Below, one piece after another: positions 27,621 to 37,207 of a stretch of DNA of 64,000 nt. The notes under the pieces were generated by a model. The model did no database searches and was not told where the DNA came from. It saw only the letters and a list, made by a program, of their open reading frames with translations. The translations under genes were made by a program, and so were the position numbers. Position 1 is the first letter of the stretch. Each line of letters opens with the position of its first letter. The DNA comes from Klebsiella huaxiensis (lineage in GTDB: Bacteria; Pseudomonadota; Gammaproteobacteria; Enterobacterales; Enterobacteriaceae): assembly GCF_003261575.2 (NCBI RefSeq), contig NZ_CP036175.1, forward strand, positions 3,968,001-4,032,000. The letters run 5' to 3'.

Positions 27621-27887
27621 ATGGCATCAGGCTGGGCAAATGACGACGCCGTGCAGGAGCAAATCGACAGCACTATTAATGATGCCATCGCGCGGGCGCG
27701 AAATGAGCTTTCATCGGGTGAAAGCAACAAATTTTGTGAAGAGTGCGGAGAGCCGATTCCGGAAGCGCGTCGGCAAGCGGTTGCGGGGGTGAGATACTGC
27801 GTAAAATGCCAACAAGATAAAGATTTACATAACAATACATTTTCAGGATATAATCGCCGCGGATCTAAAGATAGCCAGCTTCGCTGA
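27621..27887 (+). CDS. ybiI: DksA/TraR-type zinc-finger protein YbiI
   Basis: An 88-residue protein with the C4 zinc finger CEECGEPIPEARRQAVAG...CVKC (about 35-60), typical of the DksA/TraR C-terminal domain but lacking the long coiled coil of DksA. It matches E. coli YbiI. It may bind RNA polymerase's secondary channel, which is inference from the family. The start has GAGGTGAACC upstream. Confidence 0.92.
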   Translation: MASGWANDDAVQEQIDSTINDAIARARNELSSGESNKFCEECGEPIPEARRQAVAGVRYCVKCQQDKDLHNNTFSGYNRRGSKDSQLR

Positions 27888-28172
27888 CCGTCACTTACCT
27901 TTCATTACCGCAGATCGCGTTATCTTTTCGCGCACGTTTTTTGGCAAACTGAGTGGCAAAATGTGCCCTTACCTCCCCCTGAACTTCGCTTCAATCCGTT
28001 TTCTCTTCACGGGCTAAAATAATTTATTAATATTCAATAAATTAATAATCATTCAAAAAATTAGATTGAGATTGTTAATTTCCTTCGATTTTATCTCTCG
28101 CTCAAAACCGTGATACTTCTCACATCGACGGAACATCGTCACCTGTACAAGACAACCTGCGAGAGATTAATG

Positions 28173-28433
28173 ATGAAAACTATCAAATATGCTGCCGCCG
28201 CCATCGCCCTTTCCGCTCTGTCCTTTGGTGCTTTCGCCGCTCAGCCGGTAACATCGGCTCAGGCAGAAAGCATGAACAAAATCGGTGTGGTTTCCGCTGA
28301 AGGCGCAACGACGCTGGATGGTCTGGAAGCTAAGCTGGCAGAGAAAGCCGAAGCCGCTGGCGCAACCGGCTACAGCATCACCTCTGCTAACACCGCTAAC
28401 AAAATTAGCGGTACCGCGGTTATCTATAAATAA
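28173..28433 (+). CDS. ybiJ: YhcN/BhsA-family periplasmic stress protein YbiJ
   Basis: An 86-residue DUF1471 protein. The signal peptide (1-22, after AFA) is followed by the small compact domain MNKIGVVSAEGATTLDGLEAKLAEKAEAAGATGYSI (split) that ends SGTAVIYK. It matches E. coli YbiJ. Family members (BhsA, YhcN, McbA) affect envelope stress responses and biofilm. ATG 28173 follows GAGAG at 7 bases; the adjacent ATG 28170 is possible. The 285 bp upstream are AT-rich, with no site I can name. Confidence 0.9.
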   Translation: MKTIKYAAAAIALSALSFGAFAAQPVTSAQAESMNKIGVVSAEGATTLDGLEAKLAEKAEAAGATGYSITSANTANKISGTAVIYK

Positions 28434-28513
28434 TCGCCACAAATTCCTGTAGCAAGTAAGACCCTGTAATGCCACTGTTTCAACCCTGTAAGACCCTTTA
28501 ATACCCTTGCCTT

Positions 28514-28546
28514 GCCCGTCCATCCCACTGGACGGGCTTTTTTTTA
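28514..28546. terminator. Rho-independent terminator after ybiJ
   Basis: A GCCCGTCCA/TGGACGGGC stem is followed by eight T on the + strand, overlapping the end of the convergent adeQ. Confidence 0.92.
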
Positions 28547-29878
28547 ATCAACAAGAATAATTTTCAACGCAAACAGCATCGCAACCGCAATGACGCACAG
28601 ATTCAGCTCACGCCATCTTCCACAGAAGATCTTCATAATGCAGTAAGCCAGAAAACCAAGCGCAATCCCCTCGGTGATAGAGAACGTGAAAGGCATCATT
28701 ACCGCCGTAATAAAAGCCGGAACTGACTCGGTAAAATCATCCCAGTCAATACGGGCGAGGCTGGATGTCATCAACACGCCAACGAAAATTAAGGCTCCAG
28801 CCGTTGCATATCCCGGCACTATTTCAGCCAGCGGCGAAAAAAACATCACCAGCAAAAACAAAACGCCGACAACCACCGCTGTAAGACCGGTCCGGCCTCC
28901 CACCGACACACCGGCCGTACTTTCGATATAAGCGGTCACCGATGAAGTACCAATAAAAGCACCGGCCACTGAACTCAAACTGTCAACATACAGCGCCTTA
29001 TGCATATTAGGGAATTTACCCTCTTTGCCAATTAAACCCGCTTTATCCGTCACGCCGATTAGCGTCCCTGAAGAATCAAATAGATTAATCAGCATGAATG
29101 AGAAAATAATACCAGCCAGATCCAGCGATAGGGCACCTCGTATATCCACTTCGCCAATCACCCCGCTAATACCAGATGGAGTAGAATAAACACCATTAAA
29201 ATGAACATCGCCAAAAAATAAACCACAACATGATGTGACGACAATTGAAACCAGCACTGCGGCATGGAAGTTTCGTGAAGAGAGAACGGCAATAATAAAA
29301 AAACCAACAATCCCTAATAACACGCTATGCGAACTCAAGTCGCCAATGGCAACTAACGTATCTTTATTTGCAACAATGACACCTGAATTTTTCAGCCCCA
29401 TCATTGCAATAAACAACCCTATTCCACTGGTGATACCTATGCGCAAACTTATTGGGATGTTTGCAATCATCCAGTAACGAATGCGAAAAAGCGTTAATAA
29501 AAACAACCCAACAGCGCCCCAGAATATTGCGCCCATCGCTGTCTGCCAGCTCATCCCCATCGCCCCAACAACCACAAAGGCGAAAAAGGCGTTTAGCCCC
29601 ATTGCTGGTGCCAGCGCAACAGGAAGATTTGCAATAAGCCCCATGGCAATGCTACCAATACCGGCAATCAAACAGGTGGTGACAAAAACGACCTTCGCAT
29701 CCATATGCGCTGCAGCTAAAATTTGCGGATTAACAAAGACGATATAAACCATCGTTAAAAACGTAGTGAGCCCAGCTATCACCTCTGTGCGCACACAGGT
29801 ATTATGCTGCTGTAGTTTAAAAAAATGGGAAAGACTGCCTACACTCTGATGAATGTTTTCGCTGCGTTCATTTTTCAT
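28544..29878 (-). CDS. adeQ: Adenine/purine permease AdeQ (NCS2, AzgA type)
   Basis: A 444-residue inner-membrane permease with about 12-14 helices, close to E. coli AdeQ (YicO). It moves adenine by proton symport. The AzgA-type motifs are visible: RTEVIAGLTTFLTMVYIVFVNPQ and NLFDSSGTLIGVTDKAG, with the substrate loop FIGTSSVTAYIESTAGV. ATG 29878 is chosen because GGATGA lies about seven bases upstream; in-frame ATG 29887 and a start at 29917 are alternatives. It is divergent from adeD, the same pairing as yicO/yicP in E. coli, but at another chromosomal address. Confidence 0.92.
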   Translation of the reverse strand: MKNERSENIHQSVGSLSHFFKLQQHNTCVRTEVIAGLTTFLTMVYIVFVNPQILAAAHMDAKVVFVTTCLIAGIGSIAMGLIANLPVALAPAMGLNAFFAFVVVGAMGMSWQTAMGAIFWGAVGLFLLTLFRIRYWMIANIPISLRIGITSGIGLFIAMMGLKNSGVIVANKDTLVAIGDLSSHSVLLGIVGFFIIAVLSSRNFHAAVLVSIVVTSCCGLFFGDVHFNGVYSTPSGISGVIGEVDIRGALSLDLAGIIFSFMLINLFDSSGTLIGVTDKAGLIGKEGKFPNMHKALYVDSLSSVAGAFIGTSSVTAYIESTAGVSVGGRTGLTAVVVGVLFLLVMFFSPLAEIVPGYATAGALIFVGVLMTSSLARIDWDDFTESVPAFITAVMMPFTFSITEGIALGFLAYCIMKIFCGRWRELNLCVIAVAMLFALKIILVD

Positions 29879-29960
29879 GTTTTTCATCCGCTGATGAAGA
29901 ATAATTTTATGATACATCCACTGACTTTACTCTTTTTAAATCATACCTGACTCATAATTC

Positions 29961-29976
29961 AGTGATAGCTATCACA
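29961..29976. promoter_or_regulatory. CRP-like site between adeQ and adeD
   Basis: AGTGATAGCTATCACA has a perfect GTGAT-N4-ATCAC palindrome and matches TGTGA-N6-TCACA in nine of ten positions. It is 83 bp from the adeQ start and 97 bp from the adeD start, so it could serve both. Confidence 0.7.
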
Positions 29977-30072
29977 TCGTAAAAATCTATTTATCGATAA
30001 AATAAAAAACCACCACAGATGATAAAATGATAATTAAAAAATCAATTTGATAAATCAAAATGAGAAAATAAA

Positions 30073-31839
30073 ATGATAAATAAAATTAACTTTAAATATC
30101 ACCAGATTAGTCGTCAAAACAGACAAGAATTGCTCGCCGTATCACGTAGCGAGGGTGTTGCAGATTATATTATTGATAATGTCACTGTACTTGATTTAAT
30201 TAATGGCGGGAGTTTCGCAGGCCCCATAGTGATAAAAAACCAGCATATTGCCGGTATTGGCCCAGAGTATGCCGATGCCCCGGCTCACCAGCGTGTCGAT
30301 GCCCGCGGAGCAACAGCAGTACCAGGCTTTGTTGATGCCCATTTGCATATTGAGTCGAGCATGATGACCCCCGTAGCTTTTGAAACGGCAACTCTGCCGC
30401 GCGGCCTGACAACCATCGTTTGCGATCCCCATGAAATCGTCAATGTGATGGGGGAATCCGGCTTCGCCTGGTTTATTCGCTGTGCCGAGCTGGCCCAACA
30501 AAATCAGTATATTCAGGTTAGCTCCTGCGTCCCTGCCCTGAAAGGTTGCGATTTAAACGGTGCCGACTTTACCCTTGAACAAATGCTCCGCTGGCGCGAC
30601 CATCCCCTGGTCACCGGGCTCGCGGAGGTAATGGACTATCCCGGCGTTATCGCCGGAGAGCGTGAAATTGCGGATAAAATAGACGCGTTTCGTACTCTGA
30701 CGATTGACGGTCATTGCCCGGGACTGAGCAGCAAAGCGCTTAATGCATATGTTGCCGCTGGCATCGAAAATTGCCATGAAAGCTATTCTCAACAAGAGGG
30801 CCGCGAAAAGCTACGGGCGGGAATGGGATTAATGATCCGTGAAGGATCCGCTGCGCGAAATCTCGATTCGCTCGCGCCGTTAATCAATGAAATGAACAGC
30901 CCACAATGTATGCTTTGTACCGACGATCGTAACCCCTGGGAAATTGCCCATGAAGGTCATATCGACGCGCTTATCCGCCGCCTTATTAACCAACACAATG
31001 TACCGCTACATGTCGCTTACCGTATTGCCAGCTGGTCAGCCGCGCGCCATTTCGGCCTGAAACATCTCGGACTGCTGGCACCGGGAAAACAAGCGGATAT
31101 CGTCCTGCTTAGCAATCCTCAGCAAGTTGAGGTACAGCAAGTGTTTATTAAGGGAACTCCTGTCGATGAACACGCATTACTGCGCGCCGAGTCTGCAACG
31201 TTAGCAAAAACGCATCCTCCCTTAGGCAACACGGTTGTACGCCAGCCGGTATCCCCCGCCGACTTTGCCTTCAATTTCACTCCCGGCAGGCGCTATCGCG
31301 TGATTGAGGTCATTCCTAACGAGCTGATCACCGGCAATGGAGAGAGCCTGTATACCGGGGAAGGGTTTGATCGAGAAGATATCTGCTTTATCAGCGTTCT
31401 GGAACGTTATGGCAAGCAAACGCCGCCCGCCTGCGGTCTACTGAGCGGCTTTGGTTTACGTGAAGGGGCACTGGCGGCAACCGTTAGCCATGACAGCCAT
31501 AACATCGTTGTTATTGGCCGTCGCGCGCAAGAAATGGCCACGGCGGTAAATCAGGTTATCTCAACCGGCGGTGGATTGTGCGTCGTCCATAATAACCAGG
31601 TCATGGCTCATTTGCCGCTACCTGTCGCCGGGTTAATGAGCACCGAAACGGCACAAACGCTGGCGCAGCAAATAGGTTCGCTCAAAGCCGCAGGTAAACT
31701 CTGCGGCACTCTTCCCGACGAACCTTTTATCCAGATGGCGTTTTTATCACTACCGGTTATCCCAGCGCTCAAGCTAACCAGCCAGGGGCTCTTTGATGGC
31801 AGTAAATTCGATTTCACTTCGTTGGAAATCACTGAGTAA
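30073..31839 (+). CDS. adeD: Adenine deaminase AdeD (Ade)
   Basis: A 588-residue amidohydrolase that converts adenine to hypoxanthine, the same length as E. coli Ade (YicP). Metal ligands are visible: DAHLHIESS, CDPHEIVNVMG, GHCPGLSS and CTDDRNPWE, with the C-terminal SHDSHNIVVIG that completes the active site in this family. It pairs functionally with AdeQ: import, then deamination, feeding the purine salvage pool. The ATG is preceded by a weak GAGAAAATAA. In E. coli this gene is silenced by H-NS; the AT-rich intergenic region here fits that. Confidence 0.95.
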   Translation: MINKINFKYHQISRQNRQELLAVSRSEGVADYIIDNVTVLDLINGGSFAGPIVIKNQHIAGIGPEYADAPAHQRVDARGATAVPGFVDAHLHIESSMMTPVAFETATLPRGLTTIVCDPHEIVNVMGESGFAWFIRCAELAQQNQYIQVSSCVPALKGCDLNGADFTLEQMLRWRDHPLVTGLAEVMDYPGVIAGEREIADKIDAFRTLTIDGHCPGLSSKALNAYVAAGIENCHESYSQQEGREKLRAGMGLMIREGSAARNLDSLAPLINEMNSPQCMLCTDDRNPWEIAHEGHIDALIRRLINQHNVPLHVAYRIASWSAARHFGLKHLGLLAPGKQADIVLLSNPQQVEVQQVFIKGTPVDEHALLRAESATLAKTHPPLGNTVVRQPVSPADFAFNFTPGRRYRVIEVIPNELITGNGESLYTGEGFDREDICFISVLERYGKQTPPACGLLSGFGLREGALAATVSHDSHNIVVIGRRAQEMATAVNQVISTGGGLCVVHNNQVMAHLPLPVAGLMSTETAQTLAQQIGSLKAAGKLCGTLPDEPFIQMAFLSLPVIPALKLTSQGLFDGSKFDFTSLEITE

Positions 31840-31844
31840 AGCAG

Positions 31845-31864
31845 CGCCGCCCGCAGTGGCGGCG
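31845..31864. terminator. Hairpin between convergent adeD and ybiB
   Basis: CGCCGCC-CGCAGT-GGCGGCG forms a strong stem without a T-run on either side, so terminator activity is uncertain. Confidence 0.45.
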
Positions 31865-31868
31865 ATGA

Positions 31869-32837
31869 TTACCAGTGCTCAGCCACTTTCGCCAGCCCCT
31901 GTTCCAGAGTGGCTGTTTCCCCGGCAGCCACCAGACAGCAGGCCAGCTGGATTCTCAGCGACAGGGGTAGCGGTTCGCGCCCTGTCACACAGCGTTCAAT
32001 CCAGCGTGCGGTCACCTCCGGGTCTTTTGACTCTGGTAGCGCAACAGCCTGTGCTGTACCAATATCCTGACGCTCGTTCAGCACACGCGTTCCTTCTGCA
32101 TCAATCAGGCTAATCTGCGGGCAGCGTTGCGGGTTAGCATAGACTTCGCCTTCAGTACCGTGCATCAGCAATGCCCGACCGCCGATTTCAGTAAAGAATT
32201 TCGCCACTCGAGTGACGTATTCAGGATGAGAGACGCTCGACAGACGCAGCGCCGCATCTTCCGCGAACGGCGTCGCCAGCTTGGCCAGCGTGTGCGCACT
32301 GTTGCGCACGCCCATACGCCAGCGTATCGATAACTGTTTCTCCAGCGCTGGACAAAGCACACCTATCGGGATGTAAACCGGCTGATGGATGTCCAATCGC
32401 GCCTGGGCCTGACCCTCGTGTAGCGTGGCCGGAATCCCCATCAGCTCGAAAATCGTTTCAGTGAGCACGCGGGTTGGATCATGACTCACGCCGTGCACCA
32501 CCACCGGGAAACCGAGTTTGTGCAGCAGGATGGCGATCAGCGGGGTCAGGTTTGCCTGTTTGCGCGCACCGTTATAGCTGGGGATAACGATCGGCATAGG
32601 TTTACCCACCGGCGGCGTCAGGCTTAGCGTCTGCTGCTGCATCGCCTCGTAGAAGCCCTTCATCTCCGCTTCGCCTTCACCCTTGATGCGCAGGGCAATA
32701 AGAATGCCGCCCAGTTCGAGCTCGGGCACTTCGCCGTTAAGCATCCGCGAATAGAGCGTGCGGGCCATTTCGACATCCAGGTCACGGGCGTGGTTTTTCC
32801 CCCGCCCTACTTCTTTAATGATCTTGCTGTAGTCCAT
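31869..32837 (-). CDS. ybiB: TrpD2-type DNA-binding protein YbiB
   Basis: A 322-residue protein with the fold of anthranilate phosphoribosyltransferase (glycosyl transferase family 3), but of the YbiB/TrpD2 subgroup that binds nucleic acid without PRPP specificity. Motifs include GEVPELELGGILIALRIKGE, RVLTETIFELMG and the late HGTEGEVYANPQR. ATG 32837 follows AAAGGAG. It is the second gene after dinG (42-bp gap) and so belongs to the SOS regulon through the dinG LexA box. Confidence 0.93.
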   Translation of the reverse strand: MDYSKIIKEVGRGKNHARDLDVEMARTLYSRMLNGEVPELELGGILIALRIKGEGEAEMKGFYEAMQQQTLSLTPPVGKPMPIVIPSYNGARKQANLTPLIAILLHKLGFPVVVHGVSHDPTRVLTETIFELMGIPATLHEGQAQARLDIHQPVYIPIGVLCPALEKQLSIRWRMGVRNSAHTLAKLATPFAEDAALRLSSVSHPEYVTRVAKFFTEIGGRALLMHGTEGEVYANPQRCPQISLIDAEGTRVLNERQDIGTAQAVALPESKDPEVTARWIERCVTGREPLPLSLRIQLACCLVAAGETATLEQGLAKVAEHW

Positions 32838-32879
32838 CGAAGGCTCCTTTGAGCTTCTCACATCGTCGACATTGCACCA

Positions 32880-35024
32880 TTAACGCCGTTTGCGACGCGT
32901 CGGTTTTGCTTTAGTTTTTACTATAACCTCAGGGACGGTAGGCTGCTCTATCGGAAATACGGGTAATGCGTTCAATAAGCGTTGGCCGTAGTTTTTGGTC
33001 AACAATCGCTTATCGTAAATCACCACTTCCCCCCAGCAGCTATGGCTACGGATCAGGCGTCCCACCTGCTGAATCAGGTTGAAGGAAGCACTCGGCAGAC
33101 TTTGAACTTCGAACGGATAGCGATTGAGGCTTTTGAGCCATTCGCCTTCGGTAATCACCACCGGGCTGTCTATCGGCGGGAAGGCGATTTTGTGGATATG
33201 AACCTGGCTCAGCAGCTCGCCTTTTAAATCGAGTCCTTCGGCGAAGGATTGCAGCCCGACCAGTACGCTTCGTTCTCCACCTTCAACGCGCTTACGGTGC
33301 ACTTCCACCAGCCGATAGCGCGGCTTATCACCCTGCACCAGCAGCAGCAAGCGCAAATCGGTCACGTGCTCAAGAAAACGCTGCATCGCTCTTCCGCTGG
33401 CAAACAGCACCAGCATGCCAAGATGCTTTTTACTCTCAACCTGCTCGCGGAAGTATGCCGCCATCTCGGCGATATGCTGTTCTTCGTGGTCAATAAGCGG
33501 TTCGTAGTACATCTGCGGGATGACAATTTTACCCTGTTCGACGTGGTTAAACGGTGAATCCAGCGCCACAAAGCGGTCTCCCGCCTTCTCTTTCAGTCCG
33601 CTCATCTCCTGCAAGCGAGAAAAGCTATTCAGCGAACGTAGCGTCGCCGAAGTGACAACAATATGTGGGACGCTGCGCCAGAGCAGCCTTTCCAGCTGAT
33701 CGCTGACGCGGATCCCCACGCAGTGGAACCAGATATGCATCTGACCGTCACGCAGGTCGCGGGTGGCCCATTTGGTCACCGGCGCGCCTGAAGACTGCGC
33801 CAACGATGCCAGACGCCACAGTTTGCTCTGACTCTCAAACATCCCCAGCGCGCGGTTCATCTGCAGCAGAACCCGGTGTAGACGCACCACATCATGACTG
33901 CCTGTTTTTTCGCCAAGGTCGTTGAGGAACAGCTCCGCCAGCCCGCGCAACGTTTCCGTCAGCTTCGCCAGCCGCTGGCAGATCTCCATGACTTCCTGCG
34001 GCAGCTCGCCCATTGGAAAGCGGTGTTCCGCTTCCTGACCCGCAGGCATATACAGGTTAAGAATATTATTTAGCGAGGAGATAAGCTCAAACAGCTCCTC
34101 GCAGTGCGCGTTCAGGCGCTCAGGATTCGCCAATGGTGGTGTGGTTTTAGGCCGGAACTGTTCCATGCAGGTGGCGACCAGCTTGGTGAACAGATCCAAC
34201 TGCAGGCGATACCACGGAGCGGTGATTTCAGCGCTCATTTCCAGCGCATCACGGGCGACATCCGGCAGATGGTGACCTTCATCAAGCACCAGCAGTAAAT
34301 TCTTCGGATCCGGCAGCACCGCCTCGCTCTCCATTGCCGCCATGACCAGTGCATGGTTTGCCACCACCACTTCGGCTTCCTGAATTTCTCGCCGGGCGAC
34401 GAAAAATGGGCATTCGCGATAATAGTGGCAGTTGCGGTTCAGGCAGCTGGCTTTATCGGTGCTCAGACGGCTCCACAGCGAATCATCTATGTTTTTATCG
34501 GTGTGATCGCGCAGGCCATCCCATTTATAACTATCAAGATCCGTTTTAAGCGTCGCGCACAACTTCTGCTCCGCCTGGTTATTCGGTGTGAGGTCGTCAT
34601 CAAGGAAGGCGAGCAGGTCCTGCTGTGTCGGGTCCGTACTGGCGAGAGCGGCCAGGTTACGCGTACAAACGTAGCGCCCACGACCAAAGGCGGCGGTAAA
34701 TCGTAGGTCGGGAATAATTTTACGCAGCAGCGGCAGGTCTTTACTGTAGATCTGGTCCTGCAACGCCACGTTGGCGGTGCTGACTACCAGCGTTTTTTGC
34801 TCTTCACGGGCAATCGCGATGCCGGGGATCAGGTATGACAAGGTTTTGCCGACGCCAGTGGGAGCCTCAATCGCCAGATGTCGCCCCTCTTCCCCGGCAA
34901 GCGTCTTCGCGACATCGGCGATCATCTGCCGCTGCGGGGGACGGGGAATAAAGTCCGGAATCTGTTCCTGAAGCGCCTTATACCAGGCGGCGATTTGCGC
35001 TTTTAGCGCAGCGGTCAAAGCCAT
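32880..35024 (-). CDS. dinG: SOS-induced ATP-dependent DNA helicase DinG
   Basis: A 714-residue XPD/Rad3-like superfamily 2, 5'-3' helicase with an iron-sulphur cluster. Walker A EAPTGVGKTLSY is near residues 52-63 and the DEAH-like box DEGHH near 248. Four cysteines of the FeS domain include RYVCTRN, LCATL and CLNRNCHYYRECPF. It unwinds R-loops, D-loops and G-quadruplexes. Size matches E. coli DinG (716 aa). It has a LexA box 14 bp upstream of the start and heads the dinG-ybiB operon. Confidence 0.96.
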   Translation of the reverse strand: MALTAALKAQIAAWYKALQEQIPDFIPRPPQRQMIADVAKTLAGEEGRHLAIEAPTGVGKTLSYLIPGIAIAREEQKTLVVSTANVALQDQIYSKDLPLLRKIIPDLRFTAAFGRGRYVCTRNLAALASTDPTQQDLLAFLDDDLTPNNQAEQKLCATLKTDLDSYKWDGLRDHTDKNIDDSLWSRLSTDKASCLNRNCHYYRECPFFVARREIQEAEVVVANHALVMAAMESEAVLPDPKNLLLVLDEGHHLPDVARDALEMSAEITAPWYRLQLDLFTKLVATCMEQFRPKTTPPLANPERLNAHCEELFELISSLNNILNLYMPAGQEAEHRFPMGELPQEVMEICQRLAKLTETLRGLAELFLNDLGEKTGSHDVVRLHRVLLQMNRALGMFESQSKLWRLASLAQSSGAPVTKWATRDLRDGQMHIWFHCVGIRVSDQLERLLWRSVPHIVVTSATLRSLNSFSRLQEMSGLKEKAGDRFVALDSPFNHVEQGKIVIPQMYYEPLIDHEEQHIAEMAAYFREQVESKKHLGMLVLFASGRAMQRFLEHVTDLRLLLLVQGDKPRYRLVEVHRKRVEGGERSVLVGLQSFAEGLDLKGELLSQVHIHKIAFPPIDSPVVITEGEWLKSLNRYPFEVQSLPSASFNLIQQVGRLIRSHSCWGEVVIYDKRLLTKNYGQRLLNALPVFPIEQPTVPEVIVKTKAKPTRRKRR

Positions 35025-35037
35025 GAGAAAACCTGAA

Positions 35038-35057
35038 TACTGTATAAACAGCCACTA
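35038..35057 (-). promoter_or_regulatory. LexA (SOS) box of dinG
   Basis: On the minus strand the 20-mer reads TAGTGGCTGTTTATACAGTA, matching my recollection of the E. coli dinG box except at one base, with a strong right half ATACAGTA. Confidence 0.88.
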
Positions 35058-35482
35058 TTGTGCCATTTTTGACTGGGCGGAGGTATCCCTTTTTCGGCAA
35101 ACGGGAAGCGGTCTCGCAGAATCTGTCGAAAAATGATCGTTCAGAATCTCAACAATGTCCAATCAGCTAGCGATATCCATATAATAACAATACATACCAC
35201 CGTTATTTACGTTGATAACAAATATAATTTCTTAATTCATCAGGATAACACCAGATATCGAGTTTCCCTTTAAAAAGGTTAATATCAAAAAAAGAGAAAA
35301 AATGAACAAACGTAGCTAAACATATTCCGAAAAAATAGAACAAAAAAGGTAAAAAATAAACTTAATCGTTTAATATCAGTAAAATACAGTATGGCTACAC
35401 TTATAAGATACTTTATCTAAACCACTAATCCGTATACTACCTTTTAGAACCCACATGGGGATGTCAATTATTGAGGGTATTT
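35058..35482. other. AT-rich intergenic stretch with no gene recognised
   Basis: 425 bp between the dinG SOS box and the micropeptide gene, very rich in A and T from about 35160. TATACT at 35433-35438 is a plausible -10 for the micropeptide. No other feature is supported. Confidence 0.4.
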
Positions 35483-35608
35483 ATGGTTGCTTTTTTAATG
35501 TTATTGGTTTCTGTTATTCTTTTGGTGGTCGCCGGTTATAATTTTGTCAGCTATTGCAGAAGCCGAAAAAATGGCTCATTGCCGAAAGTGAAGCCACATA
35601 AAAAATAA
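35483..35608 (+). CDS. Small membrane protein, 41 aa
   Basis: The open frame MVAFLMLLVSVILLVVAGYN... encodes one hydrophobic helix (residues 2-18), a short aromatic turn, and a basic cytoplasmic tail ending KVKPHKK. The ATG is preceded by GAGGG at five bases, an excellent ribosome-binding site for such a short frame. Composition (helix plus positively charged C-terminus) is typical of bacterial single-pass micropeptides that modulate transporters or sensor kinases. I do not recognise a named homologue. It stands alone, between dinG and rhlE. Confidence 0.65.
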   Translation: MVAFLMLLVSVILLVVAGYNFVSYCRSRKNGSLPKVKPHKK

Positions 35609-35697
35609 TGCCTGTCTGATGAACAACCACGAGCGTGAATGCTCACATCACATGGGGTCACGCTGCGGCAGGTTATCCCACCGCAGCCAGAACGCTA

Positions 35698-37044
35698 TTA
35701 CTCAGCCGCGGCAGGTTTGCGCGGGCGACGACGGCGAGGAGGCTTACCGTCCTGAGTACGCGCTTTCGGTGCTTCGCCATCGGTACGACGCGGAGCGGAC
35801 TGCTGACTGCGCCCTTGACCCTGGCCGCCGCGCCCCTGGCTCTGACCACCGCGACCGCCGCCACGCTGCTGGCGACCGTTCTGAATCGGCTCGGCTTTGA
35901 TGGATGGATCCGGTTCATAGCCCGCGATGGCGATACGTGGGATCTCTTTTTTCAGCAAGCGTTCGATATCATGCAACAGCTTATGCTCGTCAACGCAGAC
36001 CAGCGACAGCGCTTCGCCAGTTGCAGCCGCACGACCGGTACGACCGATGCGGTGCACATAATCTTCCGGTACGTTTGGCAGCTCGTAGTTCACTACGTGC
36101 GGTAACTCCTCGATATCCAGACCGCGAGCGGCGATGTCGGTTGCCACCAGCACGCGGATGCCACCGGATTTAAAATCTGCTAATGCGCGGGTTCGTGCGC
36201 CCTGGCTCTTGTTACCGTGAATCGCGGCGCTGCGAATACCATCTTTATTAAGCTGCTCTGCCAGATGGTTGGCGCCGTGCTTAGTACGGGTAAAGACCAG
36301 CACCTGCTGCCAGTTGCCTTCGCCGATCATCTGCGACAGCAGCTCGCGCTTGCGCTTTTTATCAACAAAATGCACTAACTGGCTCACCTGCTCAGAGGCG
36401 GTGTTACGGCGGGCGACTTCAATTTCCAGCGGGTTATGCAGCAGCTTTTCCGCCAGCGATTTAATGTCGTCGGAGAAGGTTGCAGAGAACAGCAGGTTCT
36501 GGCGTTTTGGCGGCAGCTTCGCCAGCACGCGGCGAATATCGTGAATAAAGCCCATATCCAGCATACGGTCGGCTTCATCCAGCACCAGCACTTCAACCTT
36601 ATCCAGGCTAACCGCGTTCTGGTGCTCAAGATCCAACAGACGACCCGGCGTCGCCACCAGGATATCAACGCCGCTGCGCAGCTTCATCATCTGCGGATTA
36701 ATACTCACGCCGCCGAAAACCACCAGCGAACGAATATTGAGATATTTACTGTAATCCCGCACGTTCTCGCCAATCTGGGCTGCCAGCTCGCGCGTCGGAG
36801 TCAGGATCAGGGCGCGCACCGGGCGACGACCTTTAGCATGCGGTTCTTGTTGGATCAGATGCTGAAGCAGCGGCAACGTAAAGCCTGCCGTTTTACCGGT
36901 GCCGGTCTGGGCGCTGGCCATCAGATCGCGACCCTGTAATACCGCAGGAATCGCCTTCTGCTGGATAGGGGTTGGCTCAACATAGCCCTGTTCAGCGACG
37001 GCACGCAGGATTTCAGGATTCAGGCCAAGGGAATCAAAAGACAT
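35698..37044 (-). CDS. rhlE: ATP-dependent RNA helicase RhlE
   Basis: A 448-residue DEAD-box helicase. The Q motif (YVEPTPIQQKAIP), motif I (SAQTGTGKT), DEAD (VLDEADRMLDMGF), SAT (LFSATF), and HRIGRTGRAA are all present. The C-terminal tail (about 385-448) is Arg/Gly/Gln-rich and disordered, as in E. coli RhlE, and probably binds RNA. It remodels ribosomal RNA during 50S assembly. The ATG has GGAGTTGTT upstream. In K-12 it neighbours cecR directly; here 8 kb separate them. Confidence 0.95.
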   Translation of the reverse strand: MSFDSLGLNPEILRAVAEQGYVEPTPIQQKAIPAVLQGRDLMASAQTGTGKTAGFTLPLLQHLIQQEPHAKGRRPVRALILTPTRELAAQIGENVRDYSKYLNIRSLVVFGGVSINPQMMKLRSGVDILVATPGRLLDLEHQNAVSLDKVEVLVLDEADRMLDMGFIHDIRRVLAKLPPKRQNLLFSATFSDDIKSLAEKLLHNPLEIEVARRNTASEQVSQLVHFVDKKRKRELLSQMIGEGNWQQVLVFTRTKHGANHLAEQLNKDGIRSAAIHGNKSQGARTRALADFKSGGIRVLVATDIAARGLDIEELPHVVNYELPNVPEDYVHRIGRTGRAAATGEALSLVCVDEHKLLHDIERLLKKEIPRIAIAGYEPDPSIKAEPIQNGRQQRGGGRGGQSQGRGGQGQGRSQQSAPRRTDGEAPKARTQDGKPPRRRRPRKPAAAE

Positions 37045-37207
37045 AACAACTCCGAACCGCCCCGGCCCGTCACAGGCATAGTTTTCAGGGAGATTATTGC
37101 GAAAGAGATGGCAAAAACCACAATGCCATGAAGTGGCGCAGTCTAGCAGATTTTGTGATGAACCGCATAAAATCTCCCGAAAAGAATACTCTGACTAACA
37201 AACCACT

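Noticed and set aside
35306..35322. Reverse-strand PhoP-box-like sequence (TGTTTA-N5-GTTTG)
   Set aside because: Only a partial match, in AT-rich DNA where such matches arise by chance, and about 160 bp from the nearest start codon in the wrong orientation.
35661..35691. Terminator of rhlE at a CTGCGG/CCGCAG stem
   Set aside because: The stem is short with a 12-nt loop and no T-run follows on the minus strand; not called.
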